From NCBI GenBank assembly GCA_030065095.1, contig JASJDP010000016.1:1-64000 (forward strand): 64,000 nucleotides of DNA, in the 5' to 3' direction. Each line of letters starts with the position of its first letter. Positions within the stretch are counted from its first letter, which is position 1. The translations under genes and the position numbers were made by a program. Origin of the DNA: Rhodobacter sp. GTDB taxonomy: Bacteria > Pseudomonadota > Alphaproteobacteria > Rhodobacterales > Rhodobacteraceae. The notes beneath the pieces are model-generated. The model worked only from the letters and a program-made list of their open reading frames with translations, did not search any database and was not told where the DNA came from. This document shows, piece after piece, positions 54,701 through 61,909 of this stretch.

Positions 54701-55773
54701 ACATCGAGACCCACGGCAACGCCTACTGGCAGGCCTTGCGCCGGATCCAAAGGCGGTTCCCACAGGACCTGCGAGACCGGATTGAAGCGCTTAAGCCCAA
54801 TCCCGAGGATAAGCAGGCCGCGCTGGCGCTGCTGCATGCAGACCTCAAAAAGCACGGCCTCCAGGAAGCCGCCCAAGACCTGCGGACTGGAAGGGAGCGA
54901 AACAAGATCCGGGATGTCGGTGCGCGTCTCGATCAACTTCACGAGCTGTTGGAGACCAAGGCGGCTCTGCGACGGCGCCAGGAAACGCTCCGCGGCGAGA
55001 TCGCCGATCTGCAGAGTCAATATCGCGACCTTGCGGGCAATGTCGTCCTCGACGTGCCGCTCCATCCCGACCTCCCTACACGGGCGTCCGAGGCAACCGT
55101 GGAAAATTACTTGCCGGAGCTGTCCTTCGAAAAGAAATTCATCGACACGCTCGGCAAGGCGGACGGCACCGCGCTCATGCTGGCCATTCTCAGGCGGATC
55201 GATGGCGACCGCACAGCGTTCGACGCGTTCGCGGAACGTAAGGACATCGGCGAAATCTTGACTAAGCTGAGCAAAGACAGCCAGTCGATGAAGACGCTCG
55301 AGGATGTCTTCCAGAAGGTCATCGACCATCGCAACGGCTATCGGGCCGAACTCGCGCTTGCCAGCCAGATCGCCGGCGGCATCGGCTCCATCGAGGGCTT
55401 GCCCGGCGACGGCTCTGGCCATACCGTCATCGACTTCGGAGACCCGATCGGTCAGAACAACGCGGACGTGATATCGGTGGACGCCTCGGGCAACGTCTTT
55501 CTTTGGGATTCGAAATATCACGGCAGCGGCGTTGGCGGCGGCCATTCAAAGACCTTCACATCCGAGGACACGCGGAAGGCGGCCGTCGCCGACGCGCTGA
55601 GCATCCTGGAAAGAAATCCGCCGAACCTGTCGCGGGAGTTACGGGAAGCGGCGATAGAAAACCTCAAGCGCCCCCGCCCCCGATTCTACGCCGTGACGTC
55701 GCATACCGGGCCGTCCCTGGCCGACTACACGCACTACACGATCGAGTACGGTACATCGGAGGAGGGACCTTGA
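48733..55773 (+). CDS. Giant eCIS cargo candidate: annexin-like repeats and C-terminal PD-(D/E)xK nuclease
   Basis: A 2346-residue protein. Visible order: a disordered acidic/proline-rich N-terminus (about 65-380); long helices likely coiled coil (about 390-800); three annexin-like repeats near 825-905, 910-980 and 1229-1298 (for example 'KVGTGEREIFKALSGL' with 'NALYDDLDGEFSGDEW', and 'GIEGAGTDLPELRGGL'); a strongly hydrophobic stretch near 1390-1480; an Ala/Arg-rich helical region; and a C-terminal nuclease-like domain (about 2190-2346). There E2206, D2245 and the D2259-Ser-K2261 triad match the E...D...(D/E)xK restriction-endonuclease core. No signal peptide and no DUF4157 HExxH motif. Its position after the ATPase is where eCIS operons carry their toxins. 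It overlaps the next gene by 4 bp. Confidence 0.7.
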   Translation: MARAPSDPARRAPEQAEPRRPSAFVQAVDEAAQNYLLGLLRERGGLPPALAEQAQRTLGNRATEEMSEPPQAADTEAAGPSEAGLPEDLEGRVRDEEEDEEEAILPDPDEPAPADPAEEAGLEDETAGPDDAPPAHDSATPETAVVPPSAGPASGTAPAGGGGVVVPSGGGAGAVVRAAEQTAANMPNVSAGRPSGRSAQPSRRQRRRPTRRRVAGPPPVPTVEPDFVVTPDPIEPATQEIERIAGRRLPAQEMPAVPPSPGENTVPVPRQPLARSDLRMISLGVPAMDRAGLSQENGTAMPGESRAGETRNRLLGLREQLLNPEAAGAATEEDEQAGAEPAQTEGARPTPREGAEEADAEAAEPDAFTVDPVPLPPADMTVAEQEMFTAVIANLKAGGRDAAETLLDRIKKEMSEYPGVLTREDYSALDNLGKGLLPELQRDMDTQVDGVAEVLGTAGTVLDQAVADRRRALESEADTRTGDLRTSTDLDLMTVEATAQARLDDAAAAREQAAEARRRAGSAGAPPQLGFRQTSERVIRRIQADVSEAIARFEFEKRERHRMIDAAKARWISAVDLAVLADQFDAERAQGLTPGAPLPSNLGRSARRRILSARSRADAWKRRQVTFIDGEIRRMKGQVDATVTQNTREVQTAGADAFRALRDWGNTQEGAVDSWWQGTVDRLNGWAENATDTANTWADMESRLARLELQRGAQVVRSRIEGQIRQNEEELAAYQALTEGQRRNFVARNILNSNALLSQIGAPMRQALYTEKKDSVSQTVEQELFALPRGQAEALEVAAKAKNGSFSAVRLANTIRAQGVDKVGTGEREIFKALSGLRKIERLALIATYNLAGGSDNALYDDLDGEFSGDEWRRAQALMEGRHGAAAAEAVHDAVFGPGTGEPQIFEALETINRLPEPDRTEALAQADATYRSRYGESLTSRLRGDLGGSELRRALALAAGNMGEADVHELNHALTSRDADAVAAVYERIRSEELQRARREGLTPTEYEAAVHARNQRLDAAFQEQYGNVGNYNWGGGSTLENAIVYNFAFDEGGRHRIQALQAVDMAGVSAGHMQAERRSFYADDEVMGNIVTAQHQRAADIVELERGPEMRANVRRRIAQEVRRREDAGTPMTQEQIQNRRMALDREVDLALADAAFDRARQNIGALDSRLQDRYGITLDNMITNTMSDNVFGDGGDLSNARARVEIMRRDAADPGAPDNRRLDWAYTRVRFGIEGAGTDLPELRGGLSGLTRQELARLSARWAREHDGETLEQAIRGDTSGRDEGDLIDTMRHGVPLTVQAQVDQLRRRLERDEASVGLVGAWASEHHSARSHARLARLEGMARRMRDPNLTPAQRESISASFDEQRGRVEEEIQAQRDRVDAYADLVTTVIGYVVSAIVIIAAAVLTVVSGGTLSPALGAAIAISGSIVGTVSGIAAKAAIKGGAYGMEELGTDIAVGLVDLAVTMATAGLFKGGALLRNAGALMSGVAEEVKAISRQSLRTGMQAATREAARASAASAARTTAREAAETTVSQRILQAGRGYVRQQAVDVATGIPATLTANLLNEQNWRNGNVAANMMRGTWEASLQNLRDGVIMGAGGSLATRAARRMVPSRPLTPAQAHARDIRHWRHENPLASPAEYARFIEGYTANNSDHADVVRAAQRAARTSLLSEIPPRERGAVADVPIIHVNDAQFRTYNKGNFGDAFVHVQNGQAVIIVRDGAPASAVARIGPQLRDIVAPGTRGRTVNPAESLPPRLRNRVPVEVVNDPNFGADEVRAVPQRDRDGNITGVALQVGPNARAIDIQMHVNTVDAMRRYAGLAGRVRMFLNRIGRGMGIDIVDPSQLGRWEAQLEVAKLPRIIEERMGRLSEHGLDPRRRALVMEEIASLERQFVAEVARLERGADAESRGYVAAQPKGDPDAAVGPARDSDAGDGAEPPVELTPEDKQRLTDIVAETRSKHREILEAEQAVLEAEPTGFSKKVNRYIETHGNAYWQALRRIQRRFPQDLRDRIEALKPNPEDKQAALALLHADLKKHGLQEAAQDLRTGRERNKIRDVGARLDQLHELLETKAALRRRQETLRGEIADLQSQYRDLAGNVVLDVPLHPDLPTRASEATVENYLPELSFEKKFIDTLGKADGTALMLAILRRIDGDRTAFDAFAERKDIGEILTKLSKDSQSMKTLEDVFQKVIDHRNGYRAELALASQIAGGIGSIEGLPGDGSGHTVIDFGDPIGQNNADVISVDASGNVFLWDSKYHGSGVGGGHSKTFTSEDTRKAAVADALSILERNPPNLSRELREAAIENLKRPRPRFYAVTSHTGPSLADYTHYTIEYGTSEEGP

Positions 55774-57266
55774 GCATCCAGGGCAAGTTCGATGCGCGGA
55801 CAGTTGTGCTGGCTGAACGCATCGATCGGCTGCGCGGGGTTTCGGATAGGAATACGGGATCGGCCGGGGTCGAGTTCCTTCGGGTCGCACTCCTCGGACG
55901 GTGGGTGGGAGACGCGGGGTCGGTTGCCGACAGGCTCGACGTCGCGGTCCGATGGCTCGACGAGACCTCCGCTGGGCAACTGCCACCAGGTGAGGAGGCG
56001 CTGAGCCGTGCGGCGCGGCACAGCCATGCAAGGGCCTTGGCGCATCTGCTGGACGGCGACGACAGAACCGAGCTCTGGGCGGAAGCGGCGCAGACGCATC
56101 GCAGCGCGTTTCGGGGACTCGACCATGCGGGCCGGGCGCGGCTGGCCCGCGGCGCGATGGTCTGCAACGTCATGGCGGAGGGAGAGCTTCCGCAGCACCT
56201 AACCCTGGCCGACGAGTTCTCGGTCAGTGTGTTGGATATCCTGTCTGCCGCCGAGCCGGCCGAGGTCGGGCAGTGCCTCTACGGGGCACGGGACGTCCTG
56301 TTCGCCACCGAGCCCGGCTTGACGGTGACGACACTTTTCGCCTTCGTCTTCGTCAGGCGGGCCGCGCTCGGTTCGGTCGCGGCGGCGTTCCGGGCCGGCT
56401 TTGTCATCGATCCCGACCTCGCCCTGCCGCCGGCCATGGAGGCCAAAGGCTGGGCCGACCGGGACGAGGCGATCGTGGTGCTCGCGCCCGGTATGTTCGA
56501 CCGGCTGGCCGGGCTGTTGCCGTTTCTTGGCCTTTCGCGCGACGCCGATGCAATCGCGCAGGGGGCGGTCCCCGGCTTCGCCTCTTGGACGCGCCAACCT
56601 GACTTGTCGCTCGAGGCGGACTGGCGGGCGTCGCCAGGACATGAGGCCTATCTCGAGATCCGGGGCACTGGCGCGGGGCGGCTCGCGGCATTCCTGGCCG
56701 AAGAACTGGGTGGCCGGTTGCGCCCCGGCCCGGAGGAGGCGCTGACCGAGCTTCTCACCGTGCCGCCGCGAGAGGTGCCGGCGCACGGTCCCGCAGCCGA
56801 GGCACGATGGGCGGCGCTTGCGGTCGCCGTCGCGGGCGAGGGTGTCTTTGACGACCTGCCGGCCCGTGCGCTTGTTTCGGCAGGGCTTGCGGACAGCGAC
56901 TGGCGGGTGCGTGTCGTGGCGCTCTGGGCGGTGGGTCATCACCGGATGCCCGGGCTGGCCGCCAAGGCCGAGGTCGCGGTGCTTCCGAAACCCGGCTACC
57001 CGGGGCTTTCGCAGGACGATCGCCGAGTGCTTCTGGCCCTAAGGGTGCTGGCGGCGGCACGCAGCGCCAGTCAAAGCAACGCGATCAAACCAGGCGCCGA
57101 TCCGGATTTTGTGGCGCGCATAGAGGCGTTGCTCGACGACCCGCCGCAGCTGCCAGGGACGCGCGACGAGGCGCTGATACTCGCCATTCTGCGCCGCCCG
57201 TTTCAACAAGGCGCCGCATTGCCGGACCCGCGTTGGGCCGAGTGGGCGAGTGCACCGACCTCGTGA
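55770..57266 (+). CDS. Unknown protein coupled to the cargo gene (candidate immunity or loading factor)
   Basis: A 498-residue, mostly helical protein I cannot assign. Its C-terminal third has HEAT-like helical pairs ('AALAVAVAGEGVFDDLPARALVSAGLADSDWRVRVVALWAVGHH' region, about 350-395). No membrane segment or signal peptide. The start is taken as TTG 55770, which overlaps the cargo stop (TTGA) and has a strong GGAGGAGGG just upstream inside the cargo gene. Such tight coupling to a nuclease gene is typical of an immunity protein or dedicated chaperone. It is the last gene of the operon. Confidence 0.6.
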   Translation: MSIQGKFDARTVVLAERIDRLRGVSDRNTGSAGVEFLRVALLGRWVGDAGSVADRLDVAVRWLDETSAGQLPPGEEALSRAARHSHARALAHLLDGDDRTELWAEAAQTHRSAFRGLDHAGRARLARGAMVCNVMAEGELPQHLTLADEFSVSVLDILSAAEPAEVGQCLYGARDVLFATEPGLTVTTLFAFVFVRRAALGSVAAAFRAGFVIDPDLALPPAMEAKGWADRDEAIVVLAPGMFDRLAGLLPFLGLSRDADAIAQGAVPGFASWTRQPDLSLEADWRASPGHEAYLEIRGTGAGRLAAFLAEELGGRLRPGPEEALTELLTVPPREVPAHGPAAEARWAALAVAVAGEGVFDDLPARALVSAGLADSDWRVRVVALWAVGHHRMPGLAAKAEVAVLPKPGYPGLSQDDRRVLLALRVLAAARSASQSNAIKPGADPDFVARIEALLDDPPQLPGTRDEALILAILRRPFQQGAALPDPRWAEWASAPTS

Positions 57267-57554
57267 ACCGTCGTGACGGCAGCCAGGCGCGGCGACTGAC
57301 TATCCGCAATCATCCGCGATACGGGTGCCCGACCATTCTCTGTCCATTCTGCAGTCCCGTGCTCCGGCAGGCGCGGCACCGACCCTGCAACCGGGCTCCA
57401 CGAAAGTTCGTTCGGCGTGCCCGTCGCGCCCGGCCCGCGTTCTGTCAATCCCGCAGTTGCCGCGAGGTAAAGGTCGGCGCAGGGCATGTCCGCACGAGAT
57501 CCGGCTGGCATGCATGGCGTGACCGATATCTCTGCCCCCAGGCCTGCCCTTGGA

Positions 57555-58520
57555 TCAGCCCGTCCAGGTCGGGCCGGCCGGATCGTCGGTGGCGACGACA
57601 TGGTAGAGCGCGGCCTCGCCCGTCATCGAGGGCACCGCGTTGTGACAAAGCCCGCCGGGGACCGACATGGTATCGCCCGGGGCCAGCGTCGTGGCGCCCT
57701 CGTCCCATTCCACGCGCCAGTGCCCCTTGACCGGCATCAGGACCGACGGGCGGTCATGCATGTGTTTGCTGTCGGTCGCCGAGGCGCGGGTGATGAAATC
57801 CACCTCAAAGCCCGGCTTGTCGCGCAAAAGGCCGGTCTCGCCGATCACCTTGACCGGGCGCTTGTCGGCCAGCGCAACCAGGTCCCAATAGCGGGCCACG
57901 TGGTTGGGCAGGACCTCGGCCGTGCCGGGCTCGGTGCGCTCGGCCAATTCGTTATCCGACATCAACGGCATGGCGCGCACACCATCGGGCAACGTCTCTC
58001 CGCGCGTGGTGTCATAGAGCTTGCCGGTTTCGGCCAGAACCAGCCCGTGATCGGCCGCGTCCTCGATCACCTGCGGGGCCCACATGACGCCGCCGCCGGC
58101 ATCGTCGCCGCCGAGGATCGCCATGATCATTCCATAGTCGGTGCCGATATTTTCGAACCCGCGGAAGACGCCGGTGGGAATGGTGAAGATGTCGCCTGGT
58201 TCCAAAACGACCTCGCCCGCAGTCCCCCAACGGCCCCAGAAAAAGCGCCAACGCTCCGAAAGCACAAAGAAAACCTCGGCGGTGCGATGGTCGTGCAGCG
58301 AGTTGCGGCATTTCGGCGGCTGGCCCGCGGCGCCGATGTTGAAGCCGTGCGGGATGGTGATATGGACATGCTGATCGGGGCTTTCCGACACGCCACCGCC
58401 GATGATCGTGAAGTTTTCCTTCTGATCCGAGCCCGGCGTATGGGCGTCGATGAAGGCCGTCTTGCAGGGTTGCAGGTCGCCGTAGCGGACGATGCGGGTT
58501 TCCATTTCCTGGGGTGTCAT
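57555..58520 (-). CDS. Bicupin protein, dioxygenase-like
   Basis: A 321-residue protein with two cupin domains. The first has 'NSLHDHRTAEVFFVLSERW' (about 92-110), a cupin motif with His-x-His and Glu; the second has 'MPVKGHWRVEWDEGATTLAPGDTMSVPGG' region (about 265-293) following 'DSKHMHDRPSV'. The layout recalls gentisate-dioxygenase-like bicupins, but no specific substrate can be read. It is the last gene of the LacI-type cluster, 178 bp after the SnoaL-like gene. The ATG has only a modest ribosome site. Confidence 0.7.
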   Translation of the reverse strand: MTPQEMETRIVRYGDLQPCKTAFIDAHTPGSDQKENFTIIGGGVSESPDQHVHITIPHGFNIGAAGQPPKCRNSLHDHRTAEVFFVLSERWRFFWGRWGTAGEVVLEPGDIFTIPTGVFRGFENIGTDYGMIMAILGGDDAGGGVMWAPQVIEDAADHGLVLAETGKLYDTTRGETLPDGVRAMPLMSDNELAERTEPGTAEVLPNHVARYWDLVALADKRPVKVIGETGLLRDKPGFEVDFITRASATDSKHMHDRPSVLMPVKGHWRVEWDEGATTLAPGDTMSVPGGLCHNAVPSMTGEAALYHVVATDDPAGPTWTG

Positions 58521-58698
58521 TTCGGGCTTTCTGTGTAGATGGCGCGTTTCGAGGGCAGGTTTTTTTTCGTCACGCGCCCGGAGGCCGAAGGTTCAACCGC
58601 CGTGACCGCAGGCTTTGGCGATGGGTGTGAAACCGCCGCATGGCCTGCGTTTGCCGAAGGCCGCGGGCCAGTACCCGATATGTCCGCAGGGCCGGCAT

Positions 58699-59673
58699 TC
58701 AGAGATCCCCGGTCTGAAGCAGGATCTGCTTCCAGATCGCGGTTTCGTCAAAGACCACCCATTCGCGCCGGAGGCCCCAGGGGCCGAATTCGGCATGCGC
58801 CGCGCCCATGACATAAACCTCTGCGCCCGTCGGTGTGCCGAAGGCGCCCCATCCGTCGTGGCGTCCATGCAGGCCCCAGCGGATTGCGGCGCGCGGGGGC
58901 ATCATCGGGTCGTCGCGGCCGATCCGGTGGTCGATGGTGAAGGCCGCGTTCGGAAAGGCGGCGCGCAGGCCCATCCAGAACTTGTCGGCCCCGTCATGCG
59001 ACAGGGCCGACTTTCCGCCGGGATATTCCAGCTGAGCCGCACGGTCGTATTCCTTTGGAATGACGGTGAAATCCGCAGCCATGATGTCCGTCAGGATGTC
59101 GGCGTATCTTTCACCCCATTCGTTGTCGTTGCCGCGCCCCTTGTAGGGCCCCGGCCGATCCAGGGCCGGGGTGAAGGGCCGGACGCATGTCTCGGGCCCG
59201 CCCTCGCGGGCGATCAGGTCGCGCGCGAAGTCCTTGGGCTCCCATCCCATCTGGCGGACGATGGCGCCCTGATCGCGGATCAGCCATTCGTCGTTGATCT
59301 GGCCCGCGATCGCGTGGCAGTCGGCGATGATCCGGTAGCGCAGCCGCTTGCCGGTCGCCGCGCCGTACACGCCCGGGTGGCTGTGGGTCGCGGTGGAATG
59401 CAGACGATGCGACGACAGCATGCCGTCCTCAGGCGTGCCGCACCAGATCACGTCTTCGCCGAAGAGCGTGCGATCGGGGAACTCGGCGAGCGTCGCCATG
59501 GTCGCGGCGATCACGCCCTGATTGCCGACGACCATCGATCCGGGCGACCGGACCGGGATATCGGGCGCATAATAGGTGTTGAGCGCGGCGATGCCGCGGT
59601 CTTCCCAGATCTCCTTGGTGATCCCCAGGATGTAGTCGGGGAAATCCTTGAACTTGGGGTCAAATCCCTTCAT
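58699..59673 (-). CDS. SnoaL/NTF2-fold protein 1
   Basis: A 324-residue protein with two SnoaL-like (polyketide-cyclase/NTF2) halves: 'GVIAATMATLAEFPDRTLFGEDVIWCG' region near 55-80 and 'FWMGLRAAFPNAAFTIDHRIG' near 230-250. Such folds serve as isomerases, dehydratases or cyclases on small organic acids. ATG 59673 is chosen because it overlaps the LacI stop (ATGA); GTG 59682 is a possible longer start. It is translationally coupled to the regulator. Confidence 0.75.
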   Translation of the reverse strand: MKGFDPKFKDFPDYILGITKEIWEDRGIAALNTYYAPDIPVRSPGSMVVGNQGVIAATMATLAEFPDRTLFGEDVIWCGTPEDGMLSSHRLHSTATHSHPGVYGAATGKRLRYRIIADCHAIAGQINDEWLIRDQGAIVRQMGWEPKDFARDLIAREGGPETCVRPFTPALDRPGPYKGRGNDNEWGERYADILTDIMAADFTVIPKEYDRAAQLEYPGGKSALSHDGADKFWMGLRAAFPNAAFTIDHRIGRDDPMMPPRAAIRWGLHGRHDGWGAFGTPTGAEVYVMGAAHAEFGPWGLRREWVVFDETAIWKQILLQTGDL

Positions 59674-60689
59674 GCGCTCCACCCTTCGGGAATCCGGGCC
59701 GAGCCGCGGACGATCAGCGGGCCGTCGATCTCGACCCGGCGGGGCCGGGTCCCGGGGGTCTCGATCATCGACAGCAGAATATCGACCGTCTCGGTGACCA
59801 TGCGATTGGCCGGCTGACGGACCGTGGTCAGGTCATAGGCGGCCCAGGCCGCGGCGGGGACGTCGTCGTAGCCGACCACCGACACGTCGCCCGGGACCGC
59901 CCGCCCCAGCTCGCTGCGCAGCGTGTCCATGACCGCCATCGCCATGTGGTCATTGGCGACGAACACCGCATCGGGCGGGTCTTCGGCGAACATCCGGCGC
60001 GTGGCCTTTTGCGCCCCTTCCATCAGGAAATCGCCGACCTCGCGCGCATGCAGACCCAGGCCCGCCGACCGCAGCGTTTCGACAAACCCGGCCTCGCGGT
60101 CGCGCTGGGTGGACGCGCCCTCCCAACCGGCAATGTATCCGATCTTTCGATGCCCGCCGGCCAACAGGAACTCCGCCACCTTGCGTCCGCCCGCGCGGTT
60201 GTCCGACGTCACGGCGGACATGCGGCCGTCGTCCTGGCTGCGGTTGAACAACACCATCGGCACGCCGGCGGCCAGGCACCGTTCCGTCAGGTCCGAGGAC
60301 AGGGCAACCGAGGCGGCGATGATTCCGTCGACCTGGTAGTCGAGGATTTCTTCCACCACCTTGTCGACGTTCCCCGCGGTCTGCGAGGCCATGAAGATCA
60401 GCACATGATAGCCGCGCGCCTGCAGCGCGTTCGACAGTTTCTCGAGCGCTTCGGGATAGAACTGGTTGTTGAGATAGGCCACGATCAGCCCGATCATCCG
60501 GCTTTTGCCGGAGACGACGGCGCGGGCAAGGACATTCGGGCGGTAGCCCAATTCCTGCGCCGCCTTGCGCACCTTTTCGACGGTCTTTTTCGAGGCCGAG
60601 GCGCCGGGCGTGAACACCCGGCTGACGGCGGACCGGCTGACGCCGGCGCGGGCGGCAACGTCTGCCGATGTGACCCTTGATGCAACCAT
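59670..60689 (-). CDS. LacI-family transcriptional regulator
   Basis: A 339-residue LacI/GalR regulator. The N-terminal HTH reads 'TSADVAARAGVSRSAVSRVF', followed by the hinge 'ELGYRPNVLARAVVSGKSRMIGLI' and a periplasmic-binding-protein-like ligand domain ending 'DLTTVRQPANRM...GSARIPEG'. It probably represses the surrounding catabolic genes until their substrate enters. An alternative start ATG lies at 60704. It sits within the cluster, coupled to the SnoaL-like gene. Confidence 0.93.
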   Translation of the reverse strand: MVASRVTSADVAARAGVSRSAVSRVFTPGASASKKTVEKVRKAAQELGYRPNVLARAVVSGKSRMIGLIVAYLNNQFYPEALEKLSNALQARGYHVLIFMASQTAGNVDKVVEEILDYQVDGIIAASVALSSDLTERCLAAGVPMVLFNRSQDDGRMSAVTSDNRAGGRKVAEFLLAGGHRKIGYIAGWEGASTQRDREAGFVETLRSAGLGLHAREVGDFLMEGAQKATRRMFAEDPPDAVFVANDHMAMAVMDTLRSELGRAVPGDVSVVGYDDVPAAAWAAYDLTTVRQPANRMVTETVDILLSMIETPGTRPRRVEIDGPLIVRGSARIPEGWSA

Positions 60690-60774
60690 CAGCCTGCCGT
60701 CCATCCGTCGCCGGCGGGAATTCCACGCCCCTCGACCCCGTAAAGGCCAAGGCTCGGCGCGCAGAAAATCCGCA

Positions 60775-61836
60775 TCATACGTCACCGACCGGGAAGGGGA
60801 TCGCACCCCGGACCCGGCCCTTGTTGAATTCCCTCAGCCGGCCGAAGACATCGACGCCGAGCTGCCGGTAGGCGTCCAGAATATCGACCATCACCCAGTT
60901 CTCGCGGATCAGCCCGTTCTCGATGCGCCAGAAATCCAGGCTGCACAAGGCGATCTTCCGGCCCGATGGCGCAATTCCCATCCAGCCGTCATGGGTGACG
61001 GTCTGGCTCATGTTGGGCCATCCGGTGACGGCTGCATAGTCGCCGTCGCCGAAGAAATGGCAGGCGATCCCGTCCGTATATTGCCCGCGGTCGGGCATCC
61101 CGCTGAGGAACGGGATCTGGTGCCAGTTGCGAAATCCGGCAATGCCGCGCGCGGTGCCGATGCCGGAGGGACCGTACCAGGTCATCCGCGGATGCCAGAA
61201 CCGCTCCATCTCCATCAGCTCGGGGCCGCCGAGGCCCGGGTGCTTCTGGAGATGGCCGAGCATCTCGACGACATGGCGGCAGCTTTCCTGCGCCCGGCCT
61301 GCGTCCCAGGGGCCTGGAACCAGGCCATCCTGCGTGGCCGGACCGGGAACATGCCATTCGCGCCCCAGGGACGGTGCCATCGGCCAGGCATGCGCCTGCA
61401 TCATCACCTCGGGGATATCCCACAGCGTCTGGATCTCGGCGACCCGGCCATCCACCATCCGGTAGAATTCGTGAAAACGCATATGCACGATATGGCCGGT
61501 GGGCGGGATGTCGAGCCAGGGCGCCACGAAAGTGCCTGTGTAATACCCGCCACAGCCGACCCAGTCATCGCCATGTTCGGTCCGTCCGGCCATGACGATG
61601 TAGTCGCGCCGTTCCAGGTCCGGAACCGAGCGGAAAAGCGGTGCGTAGGCCTGATCGTAGAGCGCTTCGGGCCCAGTCACGTCGCCCAGCGGATACGGCA
61701 TGTGAACGACCGCATCGGGCGCAACAAGCGAGGCCAGAGCCGCCCGCACGCCGGCTTCGGAAAACTCGTACATCGCCGCGCGCAATGGCGCGATCAGGGT
61801 TTTGTTCGTTGTGTGCGCGTCCACGACGTCCCGCAT
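60775..61836 (-). CDS. SnoaL/NTF2-fold protein 2
   Basis: A 353-residue two-domain SnoaL-like protein. Typical stretches: 'VGCGGYYTGTFVAPWLDIPPTGHIVHMRFHEFYRMVDGRVAEIQTLWDIPEVMMQAHAWP' region (about 93-150), and a second domain with 'RGIAGFRNWHQIPFLSGMPDRG' and 'GIAPSGRKIALCSLDFWRIENGLIRENWVMVDI'. It is paralogous to the partial gene at the right edge. The start at ATG 61836 has AGG upstream; the frame stays open beyond. The substrate is unknown. Confidence 0.78.
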   Translation of the reverse strand: MRDVVDAHTTNKTLIAPLRAAMYEFSEAGVRAALASLVAPDAVVHMPYPLGDVTGPEALYDQAYAPLFRSVPDLERRDYIVMAGRTEHGDDWVGCGGYYTGTFVAPWLDIPPTGHIVHMRFHEFYRMVDGRVAEIQTLWDIPEVMMQAHAWPMAPSLGREWHVPGPATQDGLVPGPWDAGRAQESCRHVVEMLGHLQKHPGLGGPELMEMERFWHPRMTWYGPSGIGTARGIAGFRNWHQIPFLSGMPDRGQYTDGIACHFFGDGDYAAVTGWPNMSQTVTHDGWMGIAPSGRKIALCSLDFWRIENGLIRENWVMVDILDAYRQLGVDVFGRLREFNKGRVRGAIPFPVGDV

Positions 61837-61909
61837 CAGGCGCCTTCCCAACTCGTTCCGTTCGGCACGCCGGGACAGGCACTGATGGCGCCCGAACCCG
61901 GGCCGGCAC

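Noticed and set aside
50836-55545. Open frame of 1569 codons on the minus strand over the cargo gene
   Set aside because: Although very long, it is the mirror of the well-behaved 2346-codon gene, with an antisense-like composition and no motif.
22172-57266. Interpretation as a prophage or a type VI secretion system
   Set aside because: No capsid, terminase, portal, integrase or lysis genes, and no TssJLM membrane complex or ClpV; the Pvc15-type ATPase, DUF4255 cap and tandem sheath/tube genes fit an eCIS.
57267-57554. Small open frames between the convergent eCIS and catabolic clusters
   Set aside because: Short, overlapping on both strands, without ribosome sites; no clear hairpin terminator could be confirmed either.
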